Origin: Porphyra umbilicalis
Lineage: Eukaryota > Rhodophyta > Bangiophyceae > Bangiales > Bangiaceae
Length of the DNA stretch: 64,000 bases
Direction: 5' to 3'
Assembly: GCA_002049455.2 (NCBI GenBank)
Contig: KV918828.1
Span: 62,001-126,000 of the forward strand
Made by a program: the position numbers and the translations under genes. Positions 1-10,362 of this stretch are shown here, piece by piece (position 1 is the stretch's first letter; every line of letters starts with the position of its first letter). Under the pieces are notes generated by a model, which was not told the DNA's origin, ran no database searches, and worked only from the letters and a program-made list of their open reading frames with translations.

Positions 1-94
1 ACTATATGTGGGAAGGAGTCACTCGGGCGGTTCGTGTCGACTTCATCTTGTTCGAGAGCCCGGTAAATTTCAAAGAAGGCTACCATTTGGTGTA
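1..94. other. left flank of the LTR retrotransposon
   Basis: Host DNA ending in the GTGTA target duplication (90-94). It continues across the insertion into the sequence after 10343. I see no gene or recognisable repeat in it. Confidence 0.6.
90..94. repeat. target-site duplication, left copy (GTGTA)
   Basis: GTGTA directly precedes the 5' LTR and is repeated directly after the 3' LTR at 10339-10343. Five bases is the normal duplication size for Ty3/Gypsy integrases, and it fixes the element ends. Confidence 0.95.
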
Positions 95-461
95 TGTTGC
101 ATTCGGCAGGGGCTAAGTCCAGTACTTATGCCGCTGCCGGGACTTGCGCCCGCCTCTCCGTACTTCGGATTGCGGCCTGTGGGACGGCTGTCCCTCCCTA
201 AGTAGCCCCCTCTATTCGGGCCAGGGGTTACTCTTTCGTCTCTCCTTTTCGTCTGTTTTCGTCTTGTTATTACGGCGCCGGCCTTACCCCGAGCCGCCCC
301 GTCTTGCTCGCCATCTAAATCTTGGCGTCCCTCTCAAGTCCTAGCCTTTGAGCGCCTTTGCGCCGTCTAGGTCCTCTCGGTAGGTTGACCCTTTAGGTCC
401 TTCTCTTTTGTACTGTCAGTGTGGTTCTAGGGTATTTGTTCGCGCCTTCTTTGTTGCCACA
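95..461 (+). repeat. 5' LTR
   Basis: 367 bp, starting TGTTGCATTC and ending GTTGCCACA. It matches 9972-10338 at about 96% with no length difference. By family knowledge it holds the promoter and poly(A) functions; I could not place a convincing TATA box in it. Confidence 0.96.
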
Positions 462-463
462 CA

Positions 464-478
464 TGGTGGAGCAGCAGG
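464..478 (+). other. putative primer-binding site
   Basis: TGGTGGAGCAGCAGG begins two bases after the 5' LTR. The TGG start is what a site pairing with a tRNA 3' CCA end should show. I could not match it to a particular tRNA; it is not the usual initiator-Met type. The rest of 462-702 is an untranslated leader. Confidence 0.55.
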
Positions 479-702
479 GGAGAGGGCGTCGTCCCTTTCG
501 AGGGACGCCTCTTCTCTCGCGAGCCCCGGCGGCAACGGTGCGGACGCCCCTGACGGTTCACGTGACGTGACCACTTTGTGGTCCCGGTCACCCGGCGGCT
601 GTTGTTGCAGGCCGGGGGAGTCGCCCGACGGTCCCCGACGGGCCGTGGTGCCGTCGTGTCCGGGTTTGTGCTATCTCGAGACAAGAGGCCAACCTATCTC
701 CG

Positions 703-2586
703 ATGGCGAGCGGGGGTGCCGATCCCCCGCGCTTTGCCCCCCCTCATGATACGGGCGCTGACGCTCGGCGTACGGCCGACGGGTCAGCCCCTGCGACTAC
801 GACTCCCCCTCTTCCCCACGATGCCTCTGGTCTCCCCGATACAACCGCAGCGGCTCCCGCTTCGGGCGGCTCGGGCGCTTCCCTCGGCGATACTAGTCGT
901 CGCGCGGAGCAATCGGTTGTCGCCGAGTTAACGACGCTCGTGCGTACGTTGGCCGCGTCCGTCCGAGAGCTATGCGCCGACGTGACAACGTTGCGCGACC
1001 CAACTGGGACGTTGCCGATGTCGACCGCCAGTGGACCCCGGCCCACTGACCCAACACCGGCAAACACCCCGACCCCGCGCGACCGGCCCCGGTCGCGCAG
1101 GTCCGCTGCCTCAACGTCGCCGTTGGCCTCGCGGAGCGCGGGCGTACGATCGGATCCCGACGCCCGCTCTTCGCGGTCTGCCGATGACGACGAGCCGCCC
1201 CGAGACCCCAGCAGCAGCAGCAGCAGTGACAGCACCGGCCCCGCGCGCCACCGCGTTCGCTCGCGGCGCCGCACCCGCACGAGGGTCACCGGTCGGACAG
1301 CTTCGACGCCAATGGCGGTCATCCCCTGGCCGCTCCCCTTGACGTCTAAGCATGGCCCGTTCTCGTCGCTGCTCGACTTCCGCCGCTACCTCGTCCGCAA
1401 TGCGGATCCGACGTATGGCCGGTCGCAAGCAAGCCAACTCCGCAGGCGCCATCGCCTGCTGGACGGTCCGTTCCACGGCGTCGCGCTCTTCGATGGCTCG
1501 GATCCGCTGGCCGTCCTGGCGCTCCTCACTCGCTTCCGCACAGCCGCGGACGAAATGGATGTCACTCTGGGCGAGGCCCCGTACCTCCTCGCCTACCGCA
1601 TTGGCGGTGAGGCCAAGGACGTCTTCGTCCAGGAAACAAATGGCCCACACGGCAGCGCCGTCGGTACCAGTTTCCCGCACACGATCAAATATCTGTTGAC
1701 CCGCTATGCACCCGAGGACGCCCTGCACACCGCCGAAATGGCCCTCCGTACCGCGGAGCAGCGCCAAGACGAAGGCGAGCGCGCTTTCTATCAGCGGTTG
1801 ATGCGGCTCGGCCGACAGCTCATGGGTATGTTTGACCCGGGGCAGCTACGGTACCTGTTCCTGAAGGGGCTCCACCCCTCGATACGTGCCCCAGCCGAGC
1901 TGGCCGACCGCACATGCGCCACCTTCGACGAACTCGTGGCGCTTTCGCAGAAGATCGGCGATGGGCTCCGCTCGGTCAAGGTCACCACCGGCAAAGCAGA
2001 CCGGTACGCCAAGGCCAAGAGCGTCCTGCAGCTGGGCTCCGGGAGCGGAGCGAAAGCCGAACCGGTTCTCTGGGCGGCGCCACCAGCGACGACGTCAGAG
2101 GCCACGCCGCCACAGATCCGGAACCCCATGGGTCGGCCTCTACCGCAGCAGCCGTTCCAGGCATTCAACCCTATGCCACCGGCGGCCCGGACGCCGTCTG
2201 CCAGAACGGCAACCCAATGGCCTCCCCGACCAGGCGGTCCGGCTTGACGGCCGGCTCTGGTTCACCTGAGCCAGGTGCAGTGCCACCGCTGCCGCGGTTT
2301 CGGTCACAACGCCCGCGCATGTCCTTCGCCCGACCGGGCGATGGGGACAGGTGCGCCGCCTGCGGTCGCCCCGGGACCCACTGGCGCGGTCCGTCCTGCC
2401 TTACGCCCAAGTCGTATGCAATACGCGATGGACGCCATCGCCGGGGACCCCTGCGGTGATCCGCTGGTGCCGGACGACAGCGGCTCCCTCAGCGGAGACG
2501 AGACGGTCGGCGCCTCGCCCGGGGATTCGCAACCGGATCCGAGTCCAACGGTGGACCCGCCTGCCCCTGCCGGGCCGGGAAACTAA
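703..2586 (+). CDS. gag: Gag polyprotein (capsid and zinc-knuckle nucleocapsid), with an in-frame TGA
   Basis: Structural polyprotein of the retrotransposon, which would form the particle and package its RNA. ATG at 703 opens a frame through a Pro/Ser/Arg-rich N-terminus and a retrotransposon-gag-like capsid region (about 1370-1960). A TGA at 2245-2247 then interrupts it. Past the TGA the same frame continues to a CCHC zinc knuckle (CHRCRGFGHNARAC, 2278-2319) and ends at TAA 2584-2586, immediately after the frameshift heptamer. The TGA separates capsid from nucleocapsid, so it is most simply an inactivating mutation. Stop-codon readthrough is possible but would be unusual at this place. Pol lies in the -1 frame relative to gag. 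Confidence 0.9.
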
Positions 2587-2622
2587 CACGGGGCGTGCCG
2601 CTAGCGGCTCGGCCGCCCCGTG
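2577..2622 (+). promoter_or_regulatory. programmed -1 ribosomal frameshift signal (GGGAAAC heptamer plus hairpin)
   Basis: In the gag frame the codons read GGA AAC TAA, preceded by G, giving the canonical X XXY YYZ heptamer G GGA AAC at 2577-2583. The gag stop follows directly at 2584-2586. A -1 slip enters the pol frame, which is open from there. Starting at 2587 is a perfect 8-bp stem, CACGGGGC (2587-2594) pairing with GCCCCGTG (2615-2622). Its 20-nt loop holds a self-complementary GCCGCTAGCGGC (2597-2608). The spacer of 3 nt is shorter than the usual 5-9 nt, so the lowest pairs may open. GGGAAAC is an established slippery site in some retroviruses. Confidence 0.88.
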
Positions 2623-5600
2623 CCGCCCCCAGCCCGCAGGGTCCGAAGATACGGGTACACCGTGTCTTGGCTCCGGTATACCGGCAGTATACCATCCCCG
2701 CGGCCCTCGGCTTTGACGAGGCTCGCATGCGGCTGATGACGCCGACCCTGGATACAGGCGCCGGGCCCTCGATCATTCGGGTGGACGCCCTGCCCAAGGG
2801 TTGGGAGCGGCGGTTGCATCGACGCCCTCATTTGCCCCACATTGTGGACGCAAATAAAAACCCTATCTCCGCCCAAGGCATGATCACCCTGCGCCTGCGC
2901 TCCGGTGGCTTCGCCACGGACGTCGACTTTGTCGTCGTCCAGCGCCTCGCCGTCCCTGTGCTGCTCGGCACCAGTTTCATCAACCGCCATGTCGAGGCGC
3001 TCTACCCGCGCCGTCAACGCGTCAGATGGTCCACCGATGCTTCGGTGCCCATCTTATCGTGCACGGCACGCGGCAAGAAAGAACGCCGCCGATCCCCGAG
3101 GGATGCGACGGTGCGCCTCGCGCAGCGGCGGGTGCTGCCCCCGCAAACCCGTACGGCCCTGCTGGTCACCGCCGACCTCGCTGGTCAGGTCCTAGTCGCG
3201 CCGTACAACCGCCTTCACAAGCATCACCGCTGTCAAACTGCGCGTGGCCTGGCCGTCGTTGTCCCGGGGCAACGCTTCAGCGTTGAAGTCGCTATCCTCA
3301 GCGACAAACCGGTCTGCCTCCGCAAGGGAACTATCCTCGCTACCGTTAGCCCGGTCGACGATGTCGACTGCCTGCTCGTCACTGACGACGCGGCATTGCC
3401 CACCGCGGCCGCAGAAGCGGTGCTAGACCAAGTCGATCTCTCTGGCGTACCCGACCGGCTACTCCCGGATGTCCAGGCACTCATCCGCCGCCATGCGTAT
3501 ATGCTGGACGGGACGCTCGGCTCCATCGACGCCACCGTCCACCGCGTGGAGGTCCAACCCGGGACGAAGCCGATACGGCAGCAACCGTACCGCGCGGGTC
3601 ACCATGCCCGTGACATGATCCGTGACGAGGTCAATCGGATGCTGGAAGCCAAGGTCGTCCGACCAAGTACCAGTGAATGGGCAAGCCCTGTCGTTGTCGT
3701 CCCCAAGAAAGACGGGTCGCCACGCTTTTGCGTTGACTACCGTCGTCTCAATGCGGTGACCAAGAAGGACTCCTATCCCATCCCGCGGATGGAGGATTGC
3801 ATCGACTCGCTGGGAGACGCCCGCGTCTTCGCAACGCTCGACTGCAATGCCGGGTATTGGCAGATACCCATGGCCCTGGACGACATCGACAAGACCGCTT
3901 TCACCTGCCACATGGGCACGTACGAGTACCTGAAGATGGCCTTCGGCCTCACCAACGCTCCCGCGACCTTCCAACGTGCCCTCGACATCATCCTGTCCGG
4001 GATGACGTCGCAAACGTGCCTTGTCTACCTCGACGATGTCATCGTCTTCTCCGACACCCCGGAGAACCACGTGAAAGCGCTCGACGAAGCCCTGACCCGC
4101 TTGGGTCGGGCTGGCGTCACGTTGAAGGCCAAGAAGTGCCAGTTCTTCGAAGACCTCGGGCACATCATATCCCCTGGGGAGATGCGGGTGCACAACAAGA
4201 ACCTGGAGGCGCTCGCAAAGGTAGGTCTCCCGCGAGCAAAGACGCAATTGCGTAGCTTCCTCGGCATGTGTAACGTGTACGGCCGCTTCGTCGCGAACTT
4301 CGCACGGATCGCAGCGCCCCTAAACCAGCTGACAACCAAGGCGTACGGCGAAACGCTCCCGACGTTCACCGAGACGCAGGCCGCAGCGTTCACGCGCCTA
4401 CGCGACGCGCTGCTTCATCCGCCGGTCCTGGCGCTCCCCCGCCGCGGAGCGCCCTTCACCATCGACGTCGATGCGTGCGACACCCAGTTGGGCTGCGCTC
4501 TGCTCCAAGAGCAGCAGGACGGCCAGCTGAAACCCGTGGGGTTCTACAGCCGCGCCCTGCAGCCCGAGCAACGTAACTATTCGGCCACCGAGAAGGAGTG
4601 CCTGGGCCTCGTCTGGGCCGTGCTCCACCTCCGACACTATGTGGAGGGCTCGCGGTTCACGGTGCGTACCGACCACGAATGCCTCAGTTGGATCTACCAG
4701 TTGACGACGGCCACCGGTCGTCTGCTCTGTTGGCGCCTCTGCCTAGCGGAGTTCGACTTCGAGGTGAAGTACAAGAAGGGAGCGAGCCACCACCTACCCA
4801 ATGCCCTGTCCCGCGTACCCACGACGGGTCTGGACAAGAAGGAGCTGGACGACGACATCCCATGCTTCCTGCTGGCTCAGGCCGCAAGGGGCACGGACGC
4901 CAACAACTTCTCGGCGCCGGTACCGCCTCCCCCGATGACAGCGGAGGAGCTCCTTCGCGCAAAAGGCGCGGATGGCCGATGCCAGCAGCTACGCGCCGTG
5001 ATCGACTCGGGAAAGCCGACGCCGGTCTTCCTCGATGAGGAAGGCCGCCTCGTGCGCCGTCAGCCAACGACGGACGTTACGCAAGTATACATCCCCGAGG
5101 CCCTACGCTCCCGCGTGATGGGCCTCGAGCACTACCCGACGACCAAAGGTCACCCTGGGGTGCAGCGGATGTACGCCGCCATGAAGCGTTGCTTCTATTA
5201 AGAGTCGATGATCGTCGACCTGTACGACTTTGTCCGGCAGTGCCCGCCGTGCGCGAAGAACCGGCTGCAGGAGCGACGGCATACGTCCCCCATGACCCTG
5301 TTCCCGCCAAAGGAACCGTTGACCGAGGTTGGCATTGACATCCTCGGACCGCTGCTCAACCCGGTTGACGGCAACCGGTATGTGCTCGTCATGTCCGACC
5401 GCTTCTCGAAGCTAACCCGTACGGTTGCGCTCCGACGAATCACCGCCGTCTCGGTCGCGTCGGCGTTCCTGACCGCATGGGTCGCGGCCTACGGGCCCCC
5501 CGACTGCGTCCTATCGGACCAGGGTCGACAGATGGACAACTCGTTCTTCCGCGCCGTCATGAAGATGTTGGGCACGAGGTGCAAGTACACGACGCCTTAC

Positions 5601-7070
5601 CATCCGCAGACCAACGGTCAGGTGGAACGGTATAACCGTACGCTGCTGAACCAGATCCCGGCCTTCTGTGAGGAGGACCCGCGACAGTGGGATCGCCTCC
5701 TCCCCGCCCTGAGCTTGGCGTACAACACCTGCCCGCATAAGGCCACCGGTATGGCGCCTTTCGACCTCCTGATCCCCCGCCGTATGCCCAACCTCACGGT
5801 TGAGGGCCTCGCTGGCTCGTCCCCGCTGGCATCCGCCGATGGCTCCCCGCTCATGGTGAAGCGCGCCATCATCCAGGGCTTGAAAAAGCTCATCCCGACG
5901 GTGCGCGCTTCCCTCGACAAGTACCAGGCTCGCTATAAGCGAGACTGGGACAGCCGGGTACGGCCAAAGAACAAGGACCTGGTGGTCGGTGACTTCGTCT
6001 ACCTCCGCTCCCACCGCGGGGGGCACAAGCTGCTGCCCAAGGCCCTTAGCCCGTTCGAGATTCTCGATACGGACGGCACCTACTTCGTAATCGACCAAGG
6101 CGATGGCGAAGGACGGGTCAACAGTAACGACGTCACACCGGCACCGCGCCCGGTGCCGGGACCGGATGCCCAGCCGCATCGACTTACACAGGCCCCGCTC
6201 CCCGTCGTGAATTCCTCCGATGAGGATCCGACCTGGGAAATCGACCGGCTGTTGGCTATTCGCCACGACACCGATAACGGCATCGTGCTGAAAGTTCGGT
6301 GGGCCACTTATGGCCGGGGCGATGATTCGTGGGAACCCATTTCGGGTTTACCAAAACATCTCGTCATCCGCTTAGCGAAGCAGAAGAAGTTTACGCTCCC
6401 CGACGACGCCTTCCCGACGACGCCGGTCGTCCTCGCCCCGCCCCCGCGGCAACCCAATTGGGTCTGCTTCGCGGTCCAGCAGCACACCGACGAGACGGGT
6501 GCCATGCTCGTCGATGTGCGCTGGGCGTCCCCAGCGGCAAGCCACGAGGTGACCGTCCCTGCCCTTTGGGCATCCTCCCTCCTCGCGGAGTTTCCCGACG
6601 ACCCGCCGGCTGCCCACTGGGCATTGGGCCGCCCTGCCTTCGAGAAACTCGACGCGGTCTGGGGACCCCATACGGTTGACCTGTTTACCACCACCGCGGC
6701 CAACCATCTACCGCGGTTCCTGCCCCTGTCCCCCGCGGACGCCGCGCGCGGCTGCGCCGCGGCGTTCTCGGTCGACTGGGCGGTCGAGAACGGGTGGGCC
6801 AACCCCCCCTTTTCTTTCCTACCGCAGGTCCCCGCCCGCATCACCTCCTATCCATGTGACATCACCCTCGTCGCCCCGCGCTGGCAACACCAGTCCTGGT
6901 GGACGCTCGCGACGCGCTACTGCGCCGCTCGGGTGCAACTCAACCCCCCCTATCCTACGTTCACGGTGGCAGGCCGCACCGCCTCCTCCCCGCCGCCCGT
7001 GTGGCGCGTCGTGATCTTCCGCTTTGAGAAGGCCCACACCACACGAGTCAACGCCTGCGCCACCGCTTAG
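2577..7070 (+). CDS. pol: Pol polyprotein: protease, RT, RNase H, integrase, chromodomain, C-terminal NPPF domain (one in-frame TAA)
   Basis: Replication and integration polyprotein, expressed by -1 frameshift from gag. In order: aspartic protease with LDTGAG (near 2747); reverse transcriptase with FCVDYRRLN and YLDD (4026-4037); a Ty3-type RNase H (TIDVDACD, TEKECL, RTDHECL); integrase with an HHCC zinc-binding region and catalytic D (5337), D (5517) and E (5625); a GPF/Y-like module (near 6030-6060); and a chromodomain (about 6234-6390, WEIDRLLAIRH to DDSWEP). A further 200-residue C-terminal region carries DLF, DW and NPPF motifs. TAA at 5199-5201 falls inside the integrase zinc region, where the family usually has Trp, and the frame resumes unchanged. 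The stop TAG 7068-7070 overlaps the antisense ORF stop. This copy is non-functional unless the TAA is read through. Confidence 0.95.
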
Positions 7071-9553
7071 CGGTGCCGCTGCCGAGGACCCGTGAACCGT
7101 TCGCCGCCCGACTCGTCGCTGTCGTCATAGACGAACCGCTCGTCGGCAGAGGCCACGCGGTCCGCCGCCCGCACTTCGTCCTGGACACGACCAATGTCGT
7201 CCTCCATGTGCGTCGCGCGGCGGAGTTCTTTGACGACCTTGACGACGCCGTCAATCGCCTCCCCCATCGTGCGGTCGCTAGACGTCCGCAGGGACGCGTG
7301 CAGCCGGACCACGCCACTGCGCAGCACCCGGCTGATCGCCAACCCCACGGCGCCGGCCGGCGCGCCGCCCGCCGCGGCCAAGCGCTTCACAGCCGCCGCC
7401 GAAAGGTGCGCACGGAGCGCGTCGCCTTCAGGCGCAATGGACCCCACGCGGTACCACTTGTGGTGCGCGGCGTAGGGGGGCTCCACCCCCTGCCCCTCGG
7501 ACGGCCTCGGGCGTTTCCCCCGCGTGGTCGCCCCGCTCCGCCGCGACCCCGTTGCCTCCGCTGTCTACCGGGCCGCCCCATCAGCACCGACCGGCGACCG
7601 GCCGCGCCGCGCGTCGCCCGGTCGGGGCGCCGCCGCGCCGCCGTCCGCCCGCCCTGACGCTCCAGCGGACGCCGGCGGCTTCCGCCGGCGCGTCGACGCC
7701 GTTGGCGGTGACCACGACCCCTGGCTACCACCCGCGGATTCCCCCATCGCCGCCGCGCCACTCTGTTGCGACGGGGCCGGCGGCGGCGTTGCCCGTCCCG
7801 GCGTCGGCCCGCGCCGAGGGAGAGGCGTCCCGCGTCCCGGCGGCTGTGTCCGCGTGCGTCGCGGCGGGGGCGTAGGTGACTGCGACCGGCGCGGCCCCGC
7901 TCGCGGCCGTTGAGGCGACGGTGCCCGGCGCGACCCCGTTGCCCGACGTGACGACCCCCGAGCGGGCGATCGTGTCCGCGTTGTCGACGCCGACGCCGAC
8001 GGGGACCGCGACGGCACCCACTGGGCGTCGTCCCGGGCACGCCCCCTCGGCGACGACCGCGACGGGGACCGCGACGGCACCCACTGGGCGTCGTCCCGGG
8101 CACGCCCCCTCGGCGACGACCACGACGGCGACACGACCCGCCAGGACGGCGATCCCGAGCCTGCCGCCGCCGCGTCCTCCCGGGCCGCGTCGCTGCCCCC
8201 GCCCCGGGTGGGCCCCGCCCCCACGTTCCCGGACGCCCCCGGCGGCCCCCGCGCCGTGGAGCTCCGCGACGTCGCGCGCTCGGCCCGACTTGAGAAGTCG
8301 ACGCCCTTAGCGTCCAACGCTAGTCGAAACTCGTATGGGTTCGCCGCGTCGTCCGCCTCCGTCGGCAACGGCGTCTGCCCGAGCGGCAAACCTGCAGCCG
8401 ACACCACGTCTACCCATTTGGGGAGCAGCACCGCCATGCCTTGGAGCAGCCGCTGCAGCCGGGCGTGCTCGTCCGCACTCCCCTCCGCCATGTCGTCCAG
8501 CCGGAGACGCTCCAGCCGGTGGAGAAGGGCTGGGGAGATGCGGTGGACCCGCCCGCCGGCGAGGTCCGCCAGCAGCGCGATGGCGGTGAGGTGCACCCGC
8601 TCCACCACGTACATGTCCCACAGGCAGCTGCTGTCGTCCCCCATCATGCGGTCGTAATAGTACGACAGCACGGTGGGGTACGCCACGTGCAGCCCCCGCG
8701 GCAGCTCCAACTCGCCCAGCGCCTCCGGCACGCGCCGTCAGCCGGCGCTGTTCAAGCCCTTGGCATGGTGGCCGGCCGTCATCAGGTACGGGACGTCGTC
8801 GCCCTTGCACGCCCGAACGTCCACCTCCTTCCGCGCTTGGTTTACCGTCACGCGGTCGCCCTCTGCCAAAAGGAGCGTCCGATCCCGCCCAACCCGCTCG
8901 GGTTTCGGCCAGGAGCTGATGTCGGGGCACTCGTACGGCGGGACCGCCCGTGGCGCCGCCCCCGCTTCCACACGACGGGCGTTCTTGTCCGCCGCCTCTT
9001 CGTAGTAGTACGCCGCCGCGTCCATCGCCTCCCGGTGCTGCGCCTCGGCGGCCTGCACGTACCCGAGGTCCGCCGACGTCCGTAGATACGGAAGCGACAA
9101 CTCCGTCAGGTACTCCGCCGGTGGGGTCACCGCGTCCGGCATGAGGCTCATAAGGCGGCCCCAGCAGTGCGCCACCCACGGCACCCACTCGCGGAGGACC
9201 GCCTCGTTCTCGTTCACCCTCACGAAGGCGTGCGCCGTCCGGACGAACCACGACGGCAACGCCGTCCCGAAGCGCGCCACCTCGCGGCTGCAGCGGACGG
9301 CCAACTCGCCATCGCACCGCTGCGAGTGCACCTCGTGGATGCCGCCATGCCAGTACGCCATGCGTACGCCGGCCTGCATGCGCTCGACCGCCGGCTGGTT
9401 CCGCGGGTCTGGCCCCGGCACCCGCTCCCGCTCCGGCACCTCGTCGTGGTCCGCCAATACGCACTCGGCGTACCGCCGCAGCCCCGCCCTCAACGCGTCC
9501 CGCAAGGGAGGCGCGATGTAGGCCATCGCCGCCGCTTCCCCGGTCGCCGCCAT
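7067..9553 (-). CDS. antisense ORF of the retrotransposon, unknown function (two in-frame stops)
   Basis: A protein-like reading frame opposite to gag-pol between pol and the 3' LTR. I chose ATG 9553 (MAATGEAAAMAYIAPPL), because upstream lies an 86-bp tandem repeat whose period is not a multiple of three. The frame runs about 829 codons to TAA 7067-7069 and is broken only by TGA 8738-8740 and TAG 7565-7567, with no frameshift. The N-terminal half is balanced and alpha-helical looking (for example CSREVARFGTALPSWFVR, LSYYYDRMMGDDSSCLW). The middle is Arg/Ser/Pro-rich with a duplicated 21-residue RARDDAQWVPSRSPS unit. The C-terminal part is helical (VVRLHASLRTSSDRTMGEAI). I recognise no domain. 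Antisense genes at this place are known in some plant Ty3/Gypsy elements; homology to those is not shown here. Confidence 0.72.
7998..8123. repeat. 63-bp tandem repeat, two copies
   Basis: Units at 7998-8060 and 8061-8123, nearly identical. The period is 21 codons, so it keeps the antisense reading frame and duplicates an Arg/Ser/Pro-rich segment of that protein. Confidence 0.9.
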
Positions 9554-9720
9554 CCGCTCAAGTCGGCAGCACGCCCACGCCGATGGCGTCCGCGCGTGCC
9601 GCCTCCGCCGCCGCCGACCGCGTCGTCGTCCCCGTCGTTGCCCCCCCGCCGCCGGCGCCCCGCGTTCTTCAACGCTGCCCCCGCCGGTCCCCGCACGGCG
9701 GTATGTCCGCCTCGCCGCCG

Positions 9721-9889
9721 CTCGCCGCCGCGTGCTGCCCGCACGCGCGCCCCCACCCGGTCCGTGTCGCCTGGTGGCCCCGCCCTGCGCCCTCGCGCTG
9801 GCGCCGCTCGCCGCCGCGTGCTGCCCGCGCGCGCGCCCCCACGCGGTCCGCGTCGCCTGGTGGCCCCGCCCTGCGCCCTCGCGCTGGCG
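9721..9889. repeat. 86-bp tandem repeat, two copies
   Basis: Units start at 9721 and 9807 (CTCGCCGCCGCGTGCTG). The period is not divisible by three, which argues that this stretch is an untranslated leader or promoter of the antisense ORF rather than coding. Confidence 0.85.
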
Positions 9890-9971
9890 ACCCCCGCGCG
9901 GCTGCTCGGCCCGAGCGGCCCCGCATCCGTCCTTGCTGGCGGGTGACCGCCAGGTCTTGGCCCGTGGGGGG

Positions 9972-10338
9972 TGTTGCATTCGGCAGGGGCTAAGTCCAGT
10001 ACTTATGCCCCTGCCGGGACTTGCGCCCGTCTCTCCGTACTTCGGATTGCGGCCTGTGGGACGGCTGTCCCTCCCTAAGTAGCCCCCCCTATTCGGGCCA
10101 GGGGTTACTCTTTCGTCTCTCCTTTTTGTCAGTTTTTGTCTTGTTGTTACGGCGCCGGCCTTGCCCCGCGCCGCCCCGTCTTGTTCGCCATCTGAATCTT
10201 GGCGTCCCTCTCGAGTCCTAGCATGTGAGCGCCTTTGCGCCGTCTAGGTCCTCTCTGTAGGTTGACCCTTTAGGTCCTTCTCTTTTGTACTGTCAGTGTG
10301 GTTTTAGGGTATTTGTTCGCGCCTTCTTTGTTGCCACA
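9972..10338 (+). repeat. 3' LTR
   Basis: 367 bp, collinear with 95-461. About 16 substitutions separate the copies, most of them transitions. It is preceded by a run of six G (9966-9971) that would serve as a minimal polypurine tract. Confidence 0.96.
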
Positions 10339-10343
10339 GTGTA
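10339..10343. repeat. target-site duplication, right copy (GTGTA)
   Basis: The exact copy of 90-94 on the far side of the 3' LTR. Confidence 0.95.
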
Positions 10344-10362
10344 CATGCCACATCCTTGAAGA

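Larger units (their letters stand above)
95..10338 (+). mobile_element. Ty3/Gypsy chromovirus-type LTR retrotransposon, full length, decayed
   Basis: A 10.2-kb element bounded by two 367-bp LTRs that start TG and end CA. It is flanked by a perfect 5-bp target duplication, GTGTA. Internal order is primer site, gag, -1 frameshift signal, pol (protease, RT, RNase H, integrase, chromodomain, extra domain), an antisense ORF, purine tract and 3' LTR. Integrase after RNase H plus a chromodomain places it in the Ty3/Gypsy chromovirus group. The two LTRs differ at about 16 of 367 positions by eye (about 96% identical), so the insertion is not recent. Gag-pol has two in-frame stops (2245 and 5199) and the antisense ORF has two (8738 and 7565). 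No unprogrammed frameshift is visible. This copy is probably not autonomous now. Confidence 0.97.
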
